Of a DNA stretch of 64,000 bases, positions 41,823-50,275 are shown one piece after another. Numbering within the stretch: the first letter of the stretch is position 1; each line of letters opens with the position of its first letter. The notes beneath the pieces were generated by a model that was given only the letters and a program-made list of their open reading frames with translations, was not told the origin of the DNA and searched no databases. The position numbers and the translations under genes were made by a program. The stretch spans positions 930,001 through 994,000 of the forward strand of contig NZ_JAJNCL010000001.1 of NCBI RefSeq assembly GCF_021025955.1, in the 5' to 3' direction. The DNA is from Rhodococcus qingshengii. Its GTDB lineage: Bacteria; Actinomycetota; Actinomycetes; Mycobacteriales; Mycobacteriaceae.

Positions 41823-42070
41823 TTAGTCGCTCGGGACGACCACAGTGAACTCGGCTTTGCCTGCAGTTTCCTTCTCAGCCAGAATATCTCCACTGTTGTA
41901 ATCCGTCAGTGAAGTCTTGCACGTTCCAGTAGTCGGCCGCGTCGACACCGTCAGCGTTGCATCCACGCCGTCATCCGAGGCCCCGTATTTATTCGAGAAC
42001 TTTTCGATCGCGCCGACCGAACGTGAGGTCGCACGCATGATTGTGACAGACAGGGTGCACTCGACTTGTC
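41823..42070 (-). pseudogene. C-terminal remnant of a small exported-type protein
   Basis: A minus-strand frame ending at 41823 reads like protein over about 80 residues (ECTLSVTIMRATSRSVGAIEKFSNKYG...GTCKTSLTDYNSGDILAEKE...). It has no believable start: upstream it runs into the 19-bp tandem repeats. I read it as the tail of a gene whose 5' part was lost. Weak call. Confidence 0.4.
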
Positions 42071-42075
42071 GGATG

Positions 42076-42130
42076 CACACGAACACGTAAGTCGCACACG
42101 AACACGTAAGTCGCACACGAACACGCAAGA
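42076..42130. repeat. 19-bp tandem repeat, about 2.8 copies
   Basis: The unit CACACGAACACGTAAGTCG is found at 42076-42094 and 42095-42113, with a third, partly diverged copy from 42114. No CRISPR-like spacers lie between them. It sits at the broken 5' end of the remnant above. Confidence 0.9.
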
Positions 42131-42233
42131 TCAGCCGGTCACCGACCGCGGCGTGGGCGAGCGCTCGGTGCTCCAGCACACCGGTAGATGCGCGTCGCCC
42201 ATTCCGTTGACCTGGACCTGACAGACTGGATTC

Positions 42234-42464
42234 ATGGCAGCGATACACGTGGCAGTGAGCCGATGGACATGCAGAGGTTCATGGTGGCGCGGATGGCGCC
42301 GACAGAACGGACTCGAACTCCACATCGAAGGACACGGATACTCGCAGACATACGGAACGCGAGATCTCGACGTCGCCCGAATGATGGTCCTCGACTACCT
42401 CGCAACAGTTGACGCGCCAGCTCCACACGACGCGGAGATTGAGTGGACCGACAGCGGAAAGTAG
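42234..42464 (+). CDS. HicB-like antitoxin-type small protein
   Basis: A 76-residue protein beginning IHVAVSRWTCRG and continuing NGLELHIEGHGYSQTYGTRDLDVARMMVLDYLATVDAP. This follows the HicB pattern of a beta-strand core with a conserved G-x-x-T and an ARxxI/V-x-DYLA helix. No HicA toxin gene is adjacent. Start ATG 42234 has no strong ribosome binding site. Possibly an orphan antitoxin. Confidence 0.55.
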   Translation: MAAIHVAVSRWTCRGSWWRGWRRQNGLELHIEGHGYSQTYGTRDLDVARMMVLDYLATVDAPAPHDAEIEWTDSGK

Positions 42465-42812
42465 CGCATCGCAGCCATAGATGGATGAGGAAGATCCCGT
42501 GGACGATCGCGCGACACAAGAGAGCTTGAACCGCAGGTTGGGTTGACGTCGTAATCGATCTCAGGTGGCATTGTGCGCCACCATCGATTCGTTCGTGTGC
42601 GCGGTTGTTGACAGTGCTTGCGATGTGTTTGTTGCGATGTGTTTGTTGCGGTGGTTTGTCCCGCGGTGTGTTGCAGCTGGTGGTGGGTGCTATTTCTCGG
42701 AATTCCTGTTTGTCGGTTGAGTTTTGGTGTTCTGTCACGTGATTGTCTGCGCTGATGGGGATGGGTTTTTGGGGCTATGGTGGGGCTTGGTTGTCGGTGG
42801 AGAGGAGGAGTC
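42465..42812. other. intergenic, TG-rich with a 14-bp direct repeat
   Basis: About 350 bp of TG-rich sequence. A 14-bp unit TGCGATGTGTTTGT occurs twice head-to-tail at 42619-42646. No gene supported. The composition differs from both sides, so it may be a recombination junction. Confidence 0.45.
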
Positions 42813-43109
42813 GTGGTGTTGAAGGTGAAGTGTCCGGTATCGGATTCTGGTCATTCGGATCATGCAGTGGGGTCTGGTGAGTTGCGGAGGTGTGTGGAGG
42901 TTGAGCAAAGTCGGGGGGACGAGAGATTGGCTGCGATGCTGCGGGCGCATCTGACGGCTTTGGGTGTCGGGGATGCTGCTGTGAGTCCTAGTCGTTCGGG
43001 GATGGTTATGCAGGGTGAGGGTTCGGAGTTGTCGTTCGCGGAGCGGCATGGTCTACCGGGGAATCCTGAGCGGGCGCGGGGAGATGACGCTCCAAGCTTC
43101 GGCGGCTAG
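42813..43109 (+). CDS. hypothetical protein
   Basis: A 98-residue protein starting at GTG 42813 behind a very good GAGGAGGAG. It contains CPVSDSGHSDHAVGSGELRRC and DERLAAMLRAHLTALGV. The remainder is polar and ends PSFGG. I recall similar short proteins in rhodococci and nocardiae but no function. The ribosome binding site makes it likely to be translated. Confidence 0.55.
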   Translation: MVLKVKCPVSDSGHSDHAVGSGELRRCVEVEQSRGDERLAAMLRAHLTALGVGDAAVSPSRSGMVMQGEGSELSFAERHGLPGNPERARGDDAPSFGG

Positions 43110-43235
43110 CGCGTGGGCGGTGAATTCCGTAGGCACGCAATAGCAATACGGAGGTTTGGACGCGCGAAACCCGCGCAACGCATGTCCCTGCCTGTCCCGG
43201 GGCCTGTCCGTTCCGGAATCGATAAATGTGTTCGC

Positions 43236-43257
43236 CCCGAACCCTTACAGGTTCGGG
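43236..43257. terminator. hairpin terminator
   Basis: Stem CCCGAACC / GGTTCGGG (8 bp, perfect) with loop CTTACA, about 50 bp behind the minus-strand small gene at 43310. Confidence 0.55.
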
Positions 43258-43309
43258 ACGAAATGGGTTGGGTGACAGCCCATCGTGGTCGTAGATACCG
43301 GTTCGATAG

Positions 43310-43522
43310 TTATTCGGTGAGCGCTCGATCGTAGTGGTAGCTGTCGCCATCGGGGGTGTCGAAGCCTCCGCGATCGTCAATTTTGGCACCGGGGTAATAG
43401 CGAGTGAGGATGTCCTCGGTGGATTGAGTGTCGTCCACGCGGATGACCTTGTCTGGTGAGTCGGCGTAGGCGGCGCGTGTGACGATCACACTGACACGCG
43501 GGTGAAGTGGGCTGTGTTTCAT
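43310..43522 (-). CDS. 70-residue hypothetical protein
   Basis: A short frame from ATG 43522 to 43310 (VSVIVTRAAYADSPDKVIRVDDTQSTEDILTRYYPGAKI as two strand-helix parts, seen in pieces). Acidic, no signal. A hairpin follows it. Support is moderate because the ribosome binding site is weak. Confidence 0.45.
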   Translation of the reverse strand: MKHSPLHPRVSVIVTRAAYADSPDKVIRVDDTQSTEDILTRYYPGAKIDDRGGFDTPDGDSYHYDRALTE

Positions 43523-43788
43523 GGTGTTTCCGAATTCTTTTCTCTGGTTGTGGTTGCGAGAACAGCCTTACATGATGCAGCTCGACTCAGGTGGGTGGTA
43601 GGTGCCGTTGTTGTGTGGTGGCGATTGCACTGGAGGGAAGTGGTGCTCCGCCCTGAGATTTGGAGAATGAAAATGGTTGGGCCGCTGGATGAACCGCGTC
43701 TAGAGCGGCCACGCCTTAGCTGCCATCTAGAGAAGCAGGCATCATACTTGGCCCTTTAGGGATGGTTAGTTGACAATAACTCGGGGGG

Positions 43789-44751
43789 CCAAGCACACTG
43801 GCGCGTTCGCGAGGAATCACGACCGTGCACGATCTAGGGGTCGGCCTGTCGGCGGGCATGCAGGAGTTAGCCGCCTATCGTGCCCTGGACACCATGGGCG
43901 AGATGCCCGTGCACACGGTTGGCTTCCTTCGGGGTGATCTCGCGATCGCGGAACTGGAGGAAGGGAACATTGCTTTCGCAGCTACTCCGGACCCAGGGTC
44001 ACGCTTCCGTTTGGCCGGCGCCAAATTCTGGGCGGATGGGTCCATTCAAGGGTTGTCCGCAGCTCTGCGGACCCCATACACGTGCAGCCCGAACCATCAC
44101 GGTGATCTGCTCTATCCTCAGGAGCAACTCGACGCCATGGTTCTCCAGGTCCACCGCGAGGGAGGGCAGGTCGCGGTGCACGCCAACGGCGATGCGGCCG
44201 TAGCCGCCGCTATCTCGGCTCTGCGAAGTGCACACTGCAGCGACGGTCGTCGAGCGCGGCACCGTATCGAGCATTGCCAGGTCAGTGGGCCTGCGGATCT
44301 CGAGGCGATACGTGATGCCGAGCTCGGTGTGAGCTTTTTCGTCAACCATGTCTTTCATTGGGGTGATCGTCACCGTGACCGTTTCCTCGGTCCTGAGCGG
44401 GCCGGCAACCTGGACCCGCTCGCGTGCGCCGATGACATCGGCTTGAAATTCGGGCTGCACTCGGATTGCCCGATAACTCCGATGGATCCCCTCCAGACGA
44501 TTCGGACCGCGGTGAATCGGCTGACCGTGGGCGGGGCCGTCCTTGGCTCCCACCAACGGATCGGAGTACATCGCGCGGTGCAGGCCATGACTGTGGACAG
44601 TGCGTACTTAGTTCATGATGAAGGACGGGCAGGGATGCTGGCGCCGGGTCGCCGCGCGGACCTTGTCGCACTCGACGGCGATCTTGCTGCCCTCGCAGAT
44701 CCTTCGTCCGACATTCCTCAGCCTGCACTGGTCATGGTCGATGGCCGGTAG
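43789..44751 (+). pseudogene. 5'-truncated YtcJ-type amidohydrolase
   Basis: The frame shows the C-terminal two thirds of a YtcJ-like (Amidohydro_3) metal-dependent hydrolase: GITTVHDLG, KFWADGSIQG, VAVHANGDAAV, RHRIEHCQ, LHSDCPITPMDPLQTI and MLAPGRRADLVAL. These enzymes are about 530-550 residues long and begin with a metal-binding HxH region, which is missing here. In frame, similarity starts at about 43789 after a TAA, and the DNA before that is unrelated. No start codon with a ribosome binding site fits (GTG 43825 is internal). The gene is a fragment and cannot form the active site. Confidence 0.8.
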
Positions 44752-45071
44752 CTCGTGAGATTGATTTCGTCCCAACGGATACCAGCTCGAGGTGGAGATT
44801 TGTGCAGTTGCTCGACAGTGAAGTTGTTCAGCGGTGTGCACTTACGGGTGCCGCCGCGGCCGCGGTCTGTCGTTCGAGCGGGTCCGGCGTGGTCGATGGC
44901 GCCGCAGTGACGGGCAAGAGTTTCTTCCTGCATGATGGCGGCTGTCCGGGCACCTGAACACATGTCCGGTTTCTGGGGCAAAGTCGGGACGAGGAGCGCG
45001 CCACCCTTGTAATCTCGCACGTGAGTTTGCGCGGGCGCGGGTCGTCCCGCACAGCGAGCGAGGGGACGAGG
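44752..45071. other. intergenic, no supported gene
   Basis: About 320 bp between the amidohydrolase fragment and the phosphatase gene. Open frames on the minus strand read through it but look like antisense shadows of the flanking genes. No hairpin or repeat noted. Confidence 0.4.
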
Positions 45072-45980
45072 ATGACGACTGCTTACGCGCGCCGCCGAGG
45101 GGCGCGCCCTTTCGGAATCGCCCTCGCTGCGCTGGTTGCCGTGGGTGCGGCCCTGACCGGCCCCACACTCGCCTCCGCCTCGAGCGGCGACCTGCAATTG
45201 GGTTCGAGTCAGTTCGGATCGTCCGGTGAGCAACCGCCGCTGCCGGAGATCCCACCGCCGTCCGCGGCCGCGATCAGGCTCGACGAGGCGCGGAACTTCC
45301 GCGACATCGGCGGCTATCGGACTACCGACGATAGGACCGTCCGGACAGGCCTGGTGTTCCGTTCCAACAAGCTCAGCTCGCTCAATGAGACTGATCTGGC
45401 AAAACTCACCGCCGCGAACCTGACCCTCGACGTCGACCTGCGCAACGCCTCCGAACGCGCGGAGGATCCCGATCGGATCCCCGCCGGGGTCACCTACCAG
45501 GTCGCCGACGTCGTCAGTATCGAACACGGCATCGCGTTCCACGAGTTCGTTCCCCTGACCCTCGGTCGCGCGTTGATCGATGGCGCAGTCAAGGGAACCT
45601 CGAACATCGGCCAGAGCATCGGCTACCCGTTCATGGTCAACTACCGTGGTTCCGATGTCGCCTTCCGCGACCTGCTGACTGCGATCGCGAACAACTCCGA
45701 CGGCGCAACCGTCTACCAGTGCAGCGCAGGGAAGGACCGCACCGGTTGGGGTACCGCGATCCTGCTGACCATCCTCGGTGTCCCGCGTGAGGTCATCAGT
45801 GCCGATTTCATGGCGTCGAACACGTACCTGGGCCGGGACGACGCGGTGGACCTGTCGTGGCTCGATGCGGCGTATGCACAGGTGGACCGGCTCTACGGCG
45901 GTATGGATACTTACGTACGGGAGGGCCTCGGCGTCGACCAGGGCACCATCGACTCTCTGCGTGCCAAGCTTCTCCTCTAG
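45072..45980 (+). CDS. secreted tyrosine phosphatase (Y_phosphatase3 family)
   Basis: A 302-residue exported phosphatase. Signal peptide to about ASA (residue 38). The N-terminal ARNFRDIGGYRT is the family's substrate-loop signature and YQCSAGKDRTGWG holds the Cys-x5-Arg phosphate loop (Cys nucleophile, Arg binding). An Asp general acid is plausible in the DVDLRNASE region. The ribosome binding site GAGGGGACGAGG lies just before the ATG at 45072. Such enzymes in mycobacteria act on phosphotyrosine or phosphoinositide substrates outside the cell; the substrate here is unknown. Confidence 0.9.
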   Translation: MTTAYARRRGARPFGIALAALVAVGAALTGPTLASASSGDLQLGSSQFGSSGEQPPLPEIPPPSAAAIRLDEARNFRDIGGYRTTDDRTVRTGLVFRSNKLSSLNETDLAKLTAANLTLDVDLRNASERAEDPDRIPAGVTYQVADVVSIEHGIAFHEFVPLTLGRALIDGAVKGTSNIGQSIGYPFMVNYRGSDVAFRDLLTAIANNSDGATVYQCSAGKDRTGWGTAILLTILGVPREVISADFMASNTYLGRDDAVDLSWLDAAYAQVDRLYGGMDTYVREGLGVDQGTIDSLRAKLLL

Positions 45981-46155
45981 GCGGAGCCCCACACCTCGGC
46001 GTCTTGCCTACTCGGACCCTCTGCTGTCCCCGTGCGACTAATGATTGCGGGAATGCGCAATTGTGTGGCACAGCTCCTGTGGCGGGCCCGAGGGTTCTTG
46101 GCCGTGTGTGATCACCAAGTGGCGCAAGAACTTTGCTCGCAAAAAGCACGCCTGA

Positions 46156-46731
46156 TCATGCACTCGAGGCGGGCCAATTGGTCAGCATCGAATCGAGTGC
46201 CTCAAGGATCCTGGACCAGCTTTCGGCGCTGTCCGGTGCGCTGTGGCTGAACGATCCACCTAACTCGAGGCTGGCGTACCCATGGAAAACGCTGCCCAGC
46301 AATCGAACTGCGTGGGTCTGATCGAGATCGGTGAGGTTGTACCCGCGCAGAATTGATCGCATCATCTGTGAGTGCCTGACGCCCGCGCTCGCGGCCGCGG
46401 CCTCCGGGGTGAGGCGCATCTGTGACGCGGCGTACCGCCCGGGGTGTGCCCTCGCGTAGTCGCGGTACACGTTCGCGAAGGCGGTCAAGGCGTCGCGGCC
46501 GGACCGGCCCGCAACGGCGTCGGAAGCCTGGTCGGCCATCTCTTCCAAGGCAAGTAGTGCGATTCTGGTTTTGAGATCGTGCGAACTCTTCACGTGGGAG
46601 TACAGGCTTGCAACCTTGACGTCGAACGCTCTGGCGACTGCCGACACGGTCACCTGCTCGAATCCCATCTCGTCGGCCAATTCGGCGCCCGCCATGGCGA
46701 GGCGTTCGGGTGTCAGTCCTGCGCGAGGCAT
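46156..46731 (-). CDS. TetR regulator of the adjacent esterase gene
   Basis: A 191-residue TetR-family protein. The helix-turn-helix region reads LAMAGAELADEMGFEQVTVSAVARAFDVKVASLYSHVKSS. The C-terminal domain with HPGRYAASQMR and LRGYNL...LLGSVFHGYASLELGGSF belongs to the WHG-type (TetR_C_33). It is transcribed away from the SGNH esterase gene, and a perfect operator lies between them (46767-46787), so it probably represses both. Confidence 0.9.
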   Translation of the reverse strand: MPRAGLTPERLAMAGAELADEMGFEQVTVSAVARAFDVKVASLYSHVKSSHDLKTRIALLALEEMADQASDAVAGRSGRDALTAFANVYRDYARAHPGRYAASQMRLTPEAAAASAGVRHSQMMRSILRGYNLTDLDQTHAVRLLGSVFHGYASLELGGSFSHSAPDSAESWSRILEALDSMLTNWPASSA

Positions 46732-46766
46732 GTCCGTTGGTCCTGTTCGTCGAGAAGTGAAACCGC

Positions 46767-46787
46767 TTGCCTAAATAGTATAGGCAA
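46767..46787. promoter_or_regulatory. TetR operator overlapping the divergent promoters
   Basis: TTGCCTA-AATAGTA-TAGGCAA, perfect 7-bp arms. It lies 36 bp before the regulator ATG and 53 bp before the esterase ATG, in the AT-richest part of the interval (AATAGTATA resembles a -10 box). Confidence 0.8.
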
Positions 46788-46839
46788 ATTACTGTGTGCT
46801 GTAGTTACGATTTTCGCAACCTATATACAGGTGAATGAG

Positions 46840-48021
46840 ATGAACAGCCAGAGCAGTTGGATTACTACCGCAATTTCCGAGGACATCGTGCGCGGAGCCC
46901 TCGAACTCGAGCGGACCGAACGCGGTGTGCTGACACACCGTCTGCCCGCCAGGGCTCGCACACAATTCGCTGACGGGCAGATGGCAATGGCGCAATCACA
47001 ACCGTCCGGCGTGCGGCTGGTGTTCCAAACCAGCGCTACGGCCATCGAACTCGACACTCTGCCCACGAAAATGATCTACATCGGTGCCCCACCACGACCA
47101 CAAGGGGTGTACGACCTGATCGTCGACGGCGAACCAGCCGGGCACGCAATCGCTGGGGGCGGCAACACGGTGACGATCGACATGGCGACCGGTACCGCTC
47201 AGAGACAGTCCGGGCCCGTCAGCACCATCCGTTTCGCGGGCCTGCCTGCGCGATCAAAGGCTGTCGAGATCTGGTTGCCGCACAATGAAACCACCGAACT
47301 TGTCGCATTGCGGACCGACGCCCCACTCGAACTCGCGGACGAGACGAAGCGTCGCGTGTGGCTCCATCACGGAAGCTCGATCAGTCAAGGCTCCGGCGCT
47401 GAAAGTCCCTCCGGCACTTGGCCTGCTCTCGCAGCCTCCCTCGGCGGCGTGGATCTGATCAACCTCGGGTTCAGCGGCAGCGCTCTGCTGGACCAGTACA
47501 CCGCCCGCGCGATGCGAGACACCGCAGCGGACCTGATCAGCATCAAGATGGGCATCAATCTGGTCAACTCCGACGTGATGCGCCTGCGGGCCTTCACGTC
47601 GGCAATGCACGGCTTCCTCGACACGGTCCGCGACGGCCATCCAGTGGCTCCACTGTTGGTCGTCTCGCCTGTCTATTGCCCGATTCACGAGGACACGCCG
47701 GGACCTGGTGCTTTCGATTTCGACGCGCTTGCCAGAGGCGAAATGCGATTCGTTGCCACCGGAGATCCCGCCGAGCGCGCAGCCGGAAAGCTGACGCTGC
47801 GCTCTATTCGGGAAGAGTTGGCGCGCATCGTAACCCAGCGATCGGCGGATGATCCCAATCTGCATTACGTCGACGGGTGCGATCTCTACGGTGCGGCCGA
47901 GAACGCAGAGTTGCCGCTTCCCGATCAGCTCCATCCGGACGCTGTGACGCACCGTCTCATCGGCGAACGCTTTGCTCAACGTGTATTCGCAGACGACGGT
48001 GTATTCGCCGGCGAAGAGTGA
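46840..48021 (+). CDS. SGNH-hydrolase-type esterase
   Basis: A 393-residue esterase with an N-terminal beta-sandwich region (about 1-180) and a C-terminal SGNH hydrolase domain. Block I is HHGSSISQG (Ser nucleophile in GSS instead of GDS), block II NLGFSGSALL, block III MGINLVN and block V DQLHPDAVTH (Asp-x-x-His). No signal peptide is visible, so it is likely intracellular. The frame is open further upstream, and a GTG at 46831 is an alternative. Regulated by the divergent TetR. Substrate unknown. Confidence 0.85.
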   Translation: MNSQSSWITTAISEDIVRGALELERTERGVLTHRLPARARTQFADGQMAMAQSQPSGVRLVFQTSATAIELDTLPTKMIYIGAPPRPQGVYDLIVDGEPAGHAIAGGGNTVTIDMATGTAQRQSGPVSTIRFAGLPARSKAVEIWLPHNETTELVALRTDAPLELADETKRRVWLHHGSSISQGSGAESPSGTWPALAASLGGVDLINLGFSGSALLDQYTARAMRDTAADLISIKMGINLVNSDVMRLRAFTSAMHGFLDTVRDGHPVAPLLVVSPVYCPIHEDTPGPGAFDFDALARGEMRFVATGDPAERAAGKLTLRSIREELARIVTQRSADDPNLHYVDGCDLYGAAENAELPLPDQLHPDAVTHRLIGERFAQRVFADDGVFAGEE

Positions 48022-48092
48022 TCGCGCAATCTGGTTCGATCTGAGTTCACACGATTTGACCCTGACGTAGCGTGAGGGCTCACGATGACTTC

Positions 48093-48599
48093 ATGACCGA
48101 TACCTACCCAGCTTTCGACATCAGCCCCGTCCCCGTACCTGCAACCGATGCCGTGCCTCCGGAACAGTTCCGAGGTCTCTACGGTATGCCGGTGTTCGTG
48201 TCGATTCCGACTTCGGATCTGGCCGAATCGGCAGACTTCTGGATCCGTGGGCTCGGTTTCTTCGATCTTTTTTCGGTGCCTGATCGACTGACGCACTTGC
48301 GACGCTGGGCATTTCAAGACGTTCTGCTCGCACCAAGTGAGCGAGCAGATTCACCGCCGTCCATCAGCGTGAGCTTTGCGTGTGTGCTGAGTCAGATCGA
48401 CCAGATAGCAAAGGCGTGTGAGGAACTGCGGCCCGGATGCACCAGGGGTCCACACCTGAAGCCGTGGAATTCACTGGAGTTGGAGATCGTGACACCGGAG
48501 AATGCGCGCGTGATCATGACGGCCGCTCGTCCATACGACCGGAACAGTGCCGAGGCCGAGCATCTGCGAGGTATGGGAATTGACGGATGCGACGACTGA
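48093..48599 (+). CDS. VOC/glyoxalase-superfamily protein
   Basis: A 168-residue protein with the VOC signature: MPVFVSIPTSDLAESADFWIRGLGFFDLF at the start of the domain, a middle strand SISVSFACVLSQIDQIAKACEEL and a final LELEIVTPENARVIM. VOC proteins include glyoxalases, dioxygenases and antibiotic-binding resistance proteins. Here it lies directly before a MerR-TipAS drug-sensing regulator, so a resistance role is possible. The metal ligand set is unclear. Confidence 0.75.
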   Translation: MTDTYPAFDISPVPVPATDAVPPEQFRGLYGMPVFVSIPTSDLAESADFWIRGLGFFDLFSVPDRLTHLRRWAFQDVLLAPSERADSPPSISVSFACVLSQIDQIAKACEELRPGCTRGPHLKPWNSLELEIVTPENARVIMTAARPYDRNSAEAEHLRGMGIDGCDD

Positions 48600-48651
48600 G
48601 CAGCGGCCTGACGCTGTGGCCGCCCGCACCGCGTCTGTCAGACTGGATGTC

Positions 48652-49467
48652 GTGACGGACCAACTCTTCGGAGACGACGCAGACAGTGCTCTTACTGTTG
48701 GTGCTGCCGCATCGCGACTTGGCATAACCGTACGCACCCTTCATCATTGGGACGCGATCGGTTTGGTGCGCCCGTCCGGGCGCAGTGACGGGGGCTACCG
48801 GCTGTACACCGACGCGGACCTCGGACGCATCGGCCGGGTGCTTGTCTACCGTGACGTGGGCTTGTCGCTCGACGAGGTCGGGATATTGCTCGGTGCGCCC
48901 GCAGCCCACGTGGACGAGACGCTGCTTGGGCAGCGCGCCGAGTTGCGGCAACGGATAGCCGACTTGGAGGAACTGGGCGAGTCCTTGGATCGCATCATCG
49001 ATGCCAGGAAGTCGGGTGTGCTGTTGCCGGCACACGAGCAGGTGTCGATCTTCGGCCGACACTGGCAGCCGTCATGGGGGCCGGAGGCGAACGAGCGTTG
49101 GGGTGACAGCGCGCAGTGGGCGCAGCACGCGGAACGGTCGGCAGGTAGGACCGCTGAGGATTGGCAGAAGATTGCCGAGTGCGTCGAGATGCTCAACGAA
49201 GACCTGACGCTGGCGTGCCGCACCGGTGTCGAACCGGGAAGCGCCGAGGCGAATTCGCTGGCAGAACGACACCGAGCGTCGATCGGCGTCTACTTCGACT
49301 GCACACATTCGATGCATGTGTGTCTGGGACGGTTGTACGTTGCCGATCCGGGCTTCTCTGAGTTCTACGACACGGTCGAGACCGGTCTGACCGTGTGGCT
49401 CCGCGCAGTCATCGATGCGAATGCTCGGGCCAACGGAGTTGTCCCCGAATCGGCGACGTGGGTGTGA
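48652..49467 (+). CDS. MerR-TipAS family regulator
   Basis: A 271-residue regulator starting at GTG 48652. The N-terminal MerR domain reads LTVGAAASRLGITVRTLHHWDAIGLVRPSGRSDGGYRLY, followed by a coiled coil. The C-terminal half, with ANERWGDSAQW, HRASIGVYFDCTHSMHVCLGRLYVADPGFSEFYDTVETGL, is the TipAS antibiotic-recognition domain, which binds thiopeptides and other macrocycles. It is likely to activate its own operon and drug-efflux or sequestration genes. The VOC gene is 52 bp upstream. Confidence 0.88.
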   Translation: MTDQLFGDDADSALTVGAAASRLGITVRTLHHWDAIGLVRPSGRSDGGYRLYTDADLGRIGRVLVYRDVGLSLDEVGILLGAPAAHVDETLLGQRAELRQRIADLEELGESLDRIIDARKSGVLLPAHEQVSIFGRHWQPSWGPEANERWGDSAQWAQHAERSAGRTAEDWQKIAECVEMLNEDLTLACRTGVEPGSAEANSLAERHRASIGVYFDCTHSMHVCLGRLYVADPGFSEFYDTVETGLTVWLRAVIDANARANGVVPESATWV

Positions 49468-49486
49468 GTGAGCTGGTGGTTGCTCA

Positions 49487-49642
49487 TCAGTCCAAAGACG
49501 CGCAGGCAGTGCACCACGGTCGGCTGTCGACTCCGGGGGCACGATGGGACACTGCGATGCGCGCGGCCAGAATGCAGCTTTCGTTGTCGTGGTAGACGTC
49601 GAGATCCGAAGGAACCGTCGAGTGGAACGCGGGGGCCTTCAT
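49487..49642 (-). CDS. 51-residue small protein
   Basis: ATG at 49642 is preceded by GGAGG at 4-5 nt and opens a 51-codon frame: STVPSDLDVYHDNESCILAARI...RPWCTACASLD. The VYH-x-N-x-x-C pattern with a later C-x-x-C is common to short actinobacterial proteins of unknown role, probably binding metal. It is convergent with the MerR gene. Confidence 0.7.
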   Translation of the reverse strand: MKAPAFHSTVPSDLDVYHDNESCILAARIAVSHRAPGVDSRPWCTACASLD

Positions 49643-49766
49643 GGCTACCTCCGTTGTGACTCGCTGGAGAGTTGGCTCGTTGCGGCAATCCTCCCACCCC
49701 AGAGATCATCTCGCCTGTCGGAAGAAGCGGGAGGTCACGGCGAGCAATCAGAATTGGTGAATCGTT

Positions 49767-50093
49767 CTCGACGAGTACGTTGCCGGTGCCGTTACGGCCA
49801 AACGCGGACATGAGCACGAAGGTGTTGCCGCCGGCGACGTAGACGGCATCGAGTTGGTCGAGGACGGATCGGAACGTGCCTGCTTGGTCGTGGTCACCGG
49901 CAGTGATGTCGGTCAGGGAGTATCCGAGCGCAGCGAGTTGCTCGCGTTCGGCGGCGACGAATTCTTCGCCCGAGTAGGGGAGCGATGCATCGTTGATGTA
50001 GCCGATATTGATCTCGCCGGGAACCCGGTCGACGTGGGTGGAGATGAAGTCTTGGACGGCGCCGATGCCGAGGGAGAGCAGAAGTAGAGGCAT
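49767..50093 (-). pseudogene. 3'-truncated peptidase E (S51)
   Basis: From ATG 50093 the frame shows the N-terminal half of peptidase E: LLLLSLGIGAV, INIGYINDASLP and DAVYVAGGNTFVLM up to about RNGTGNVLVE. Peptidase E continues with GxSAGS (catalytic Ser) and H/E residues, none of which follow; beyond 49767 the frame becomes non-coding in character. The gene is a fragment with no active site. Confidence 0.75.
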
Positions 50094-50275
50094 CGGTCGA
50101 CCTTATGGGTAGAGTCCGACACGTGCTGTCCTCGCCTCGCGATCATGCTGCCCCGCAGCGACTTACAGGTGTGAGAGCCTGATCGCCCTTCCGGCCGAAC
50201 CGATGCGCACTGCGCACGCGGTGTGATCTTCGACGGAGCTCACCGCAGAGAATCCCGCAGGGATAGGCTGAACGA

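Noticed and set aside
42076-42646. Repeats as a CRISPR array
   Set aside because: Units are 19 and 14 bp, directly adjacent and without spacers.
44718-45992. A 424-codon minus-strand frame
   Set aside because: It is antisense to the clear phosphatase gene and lacks protein-like motifs.
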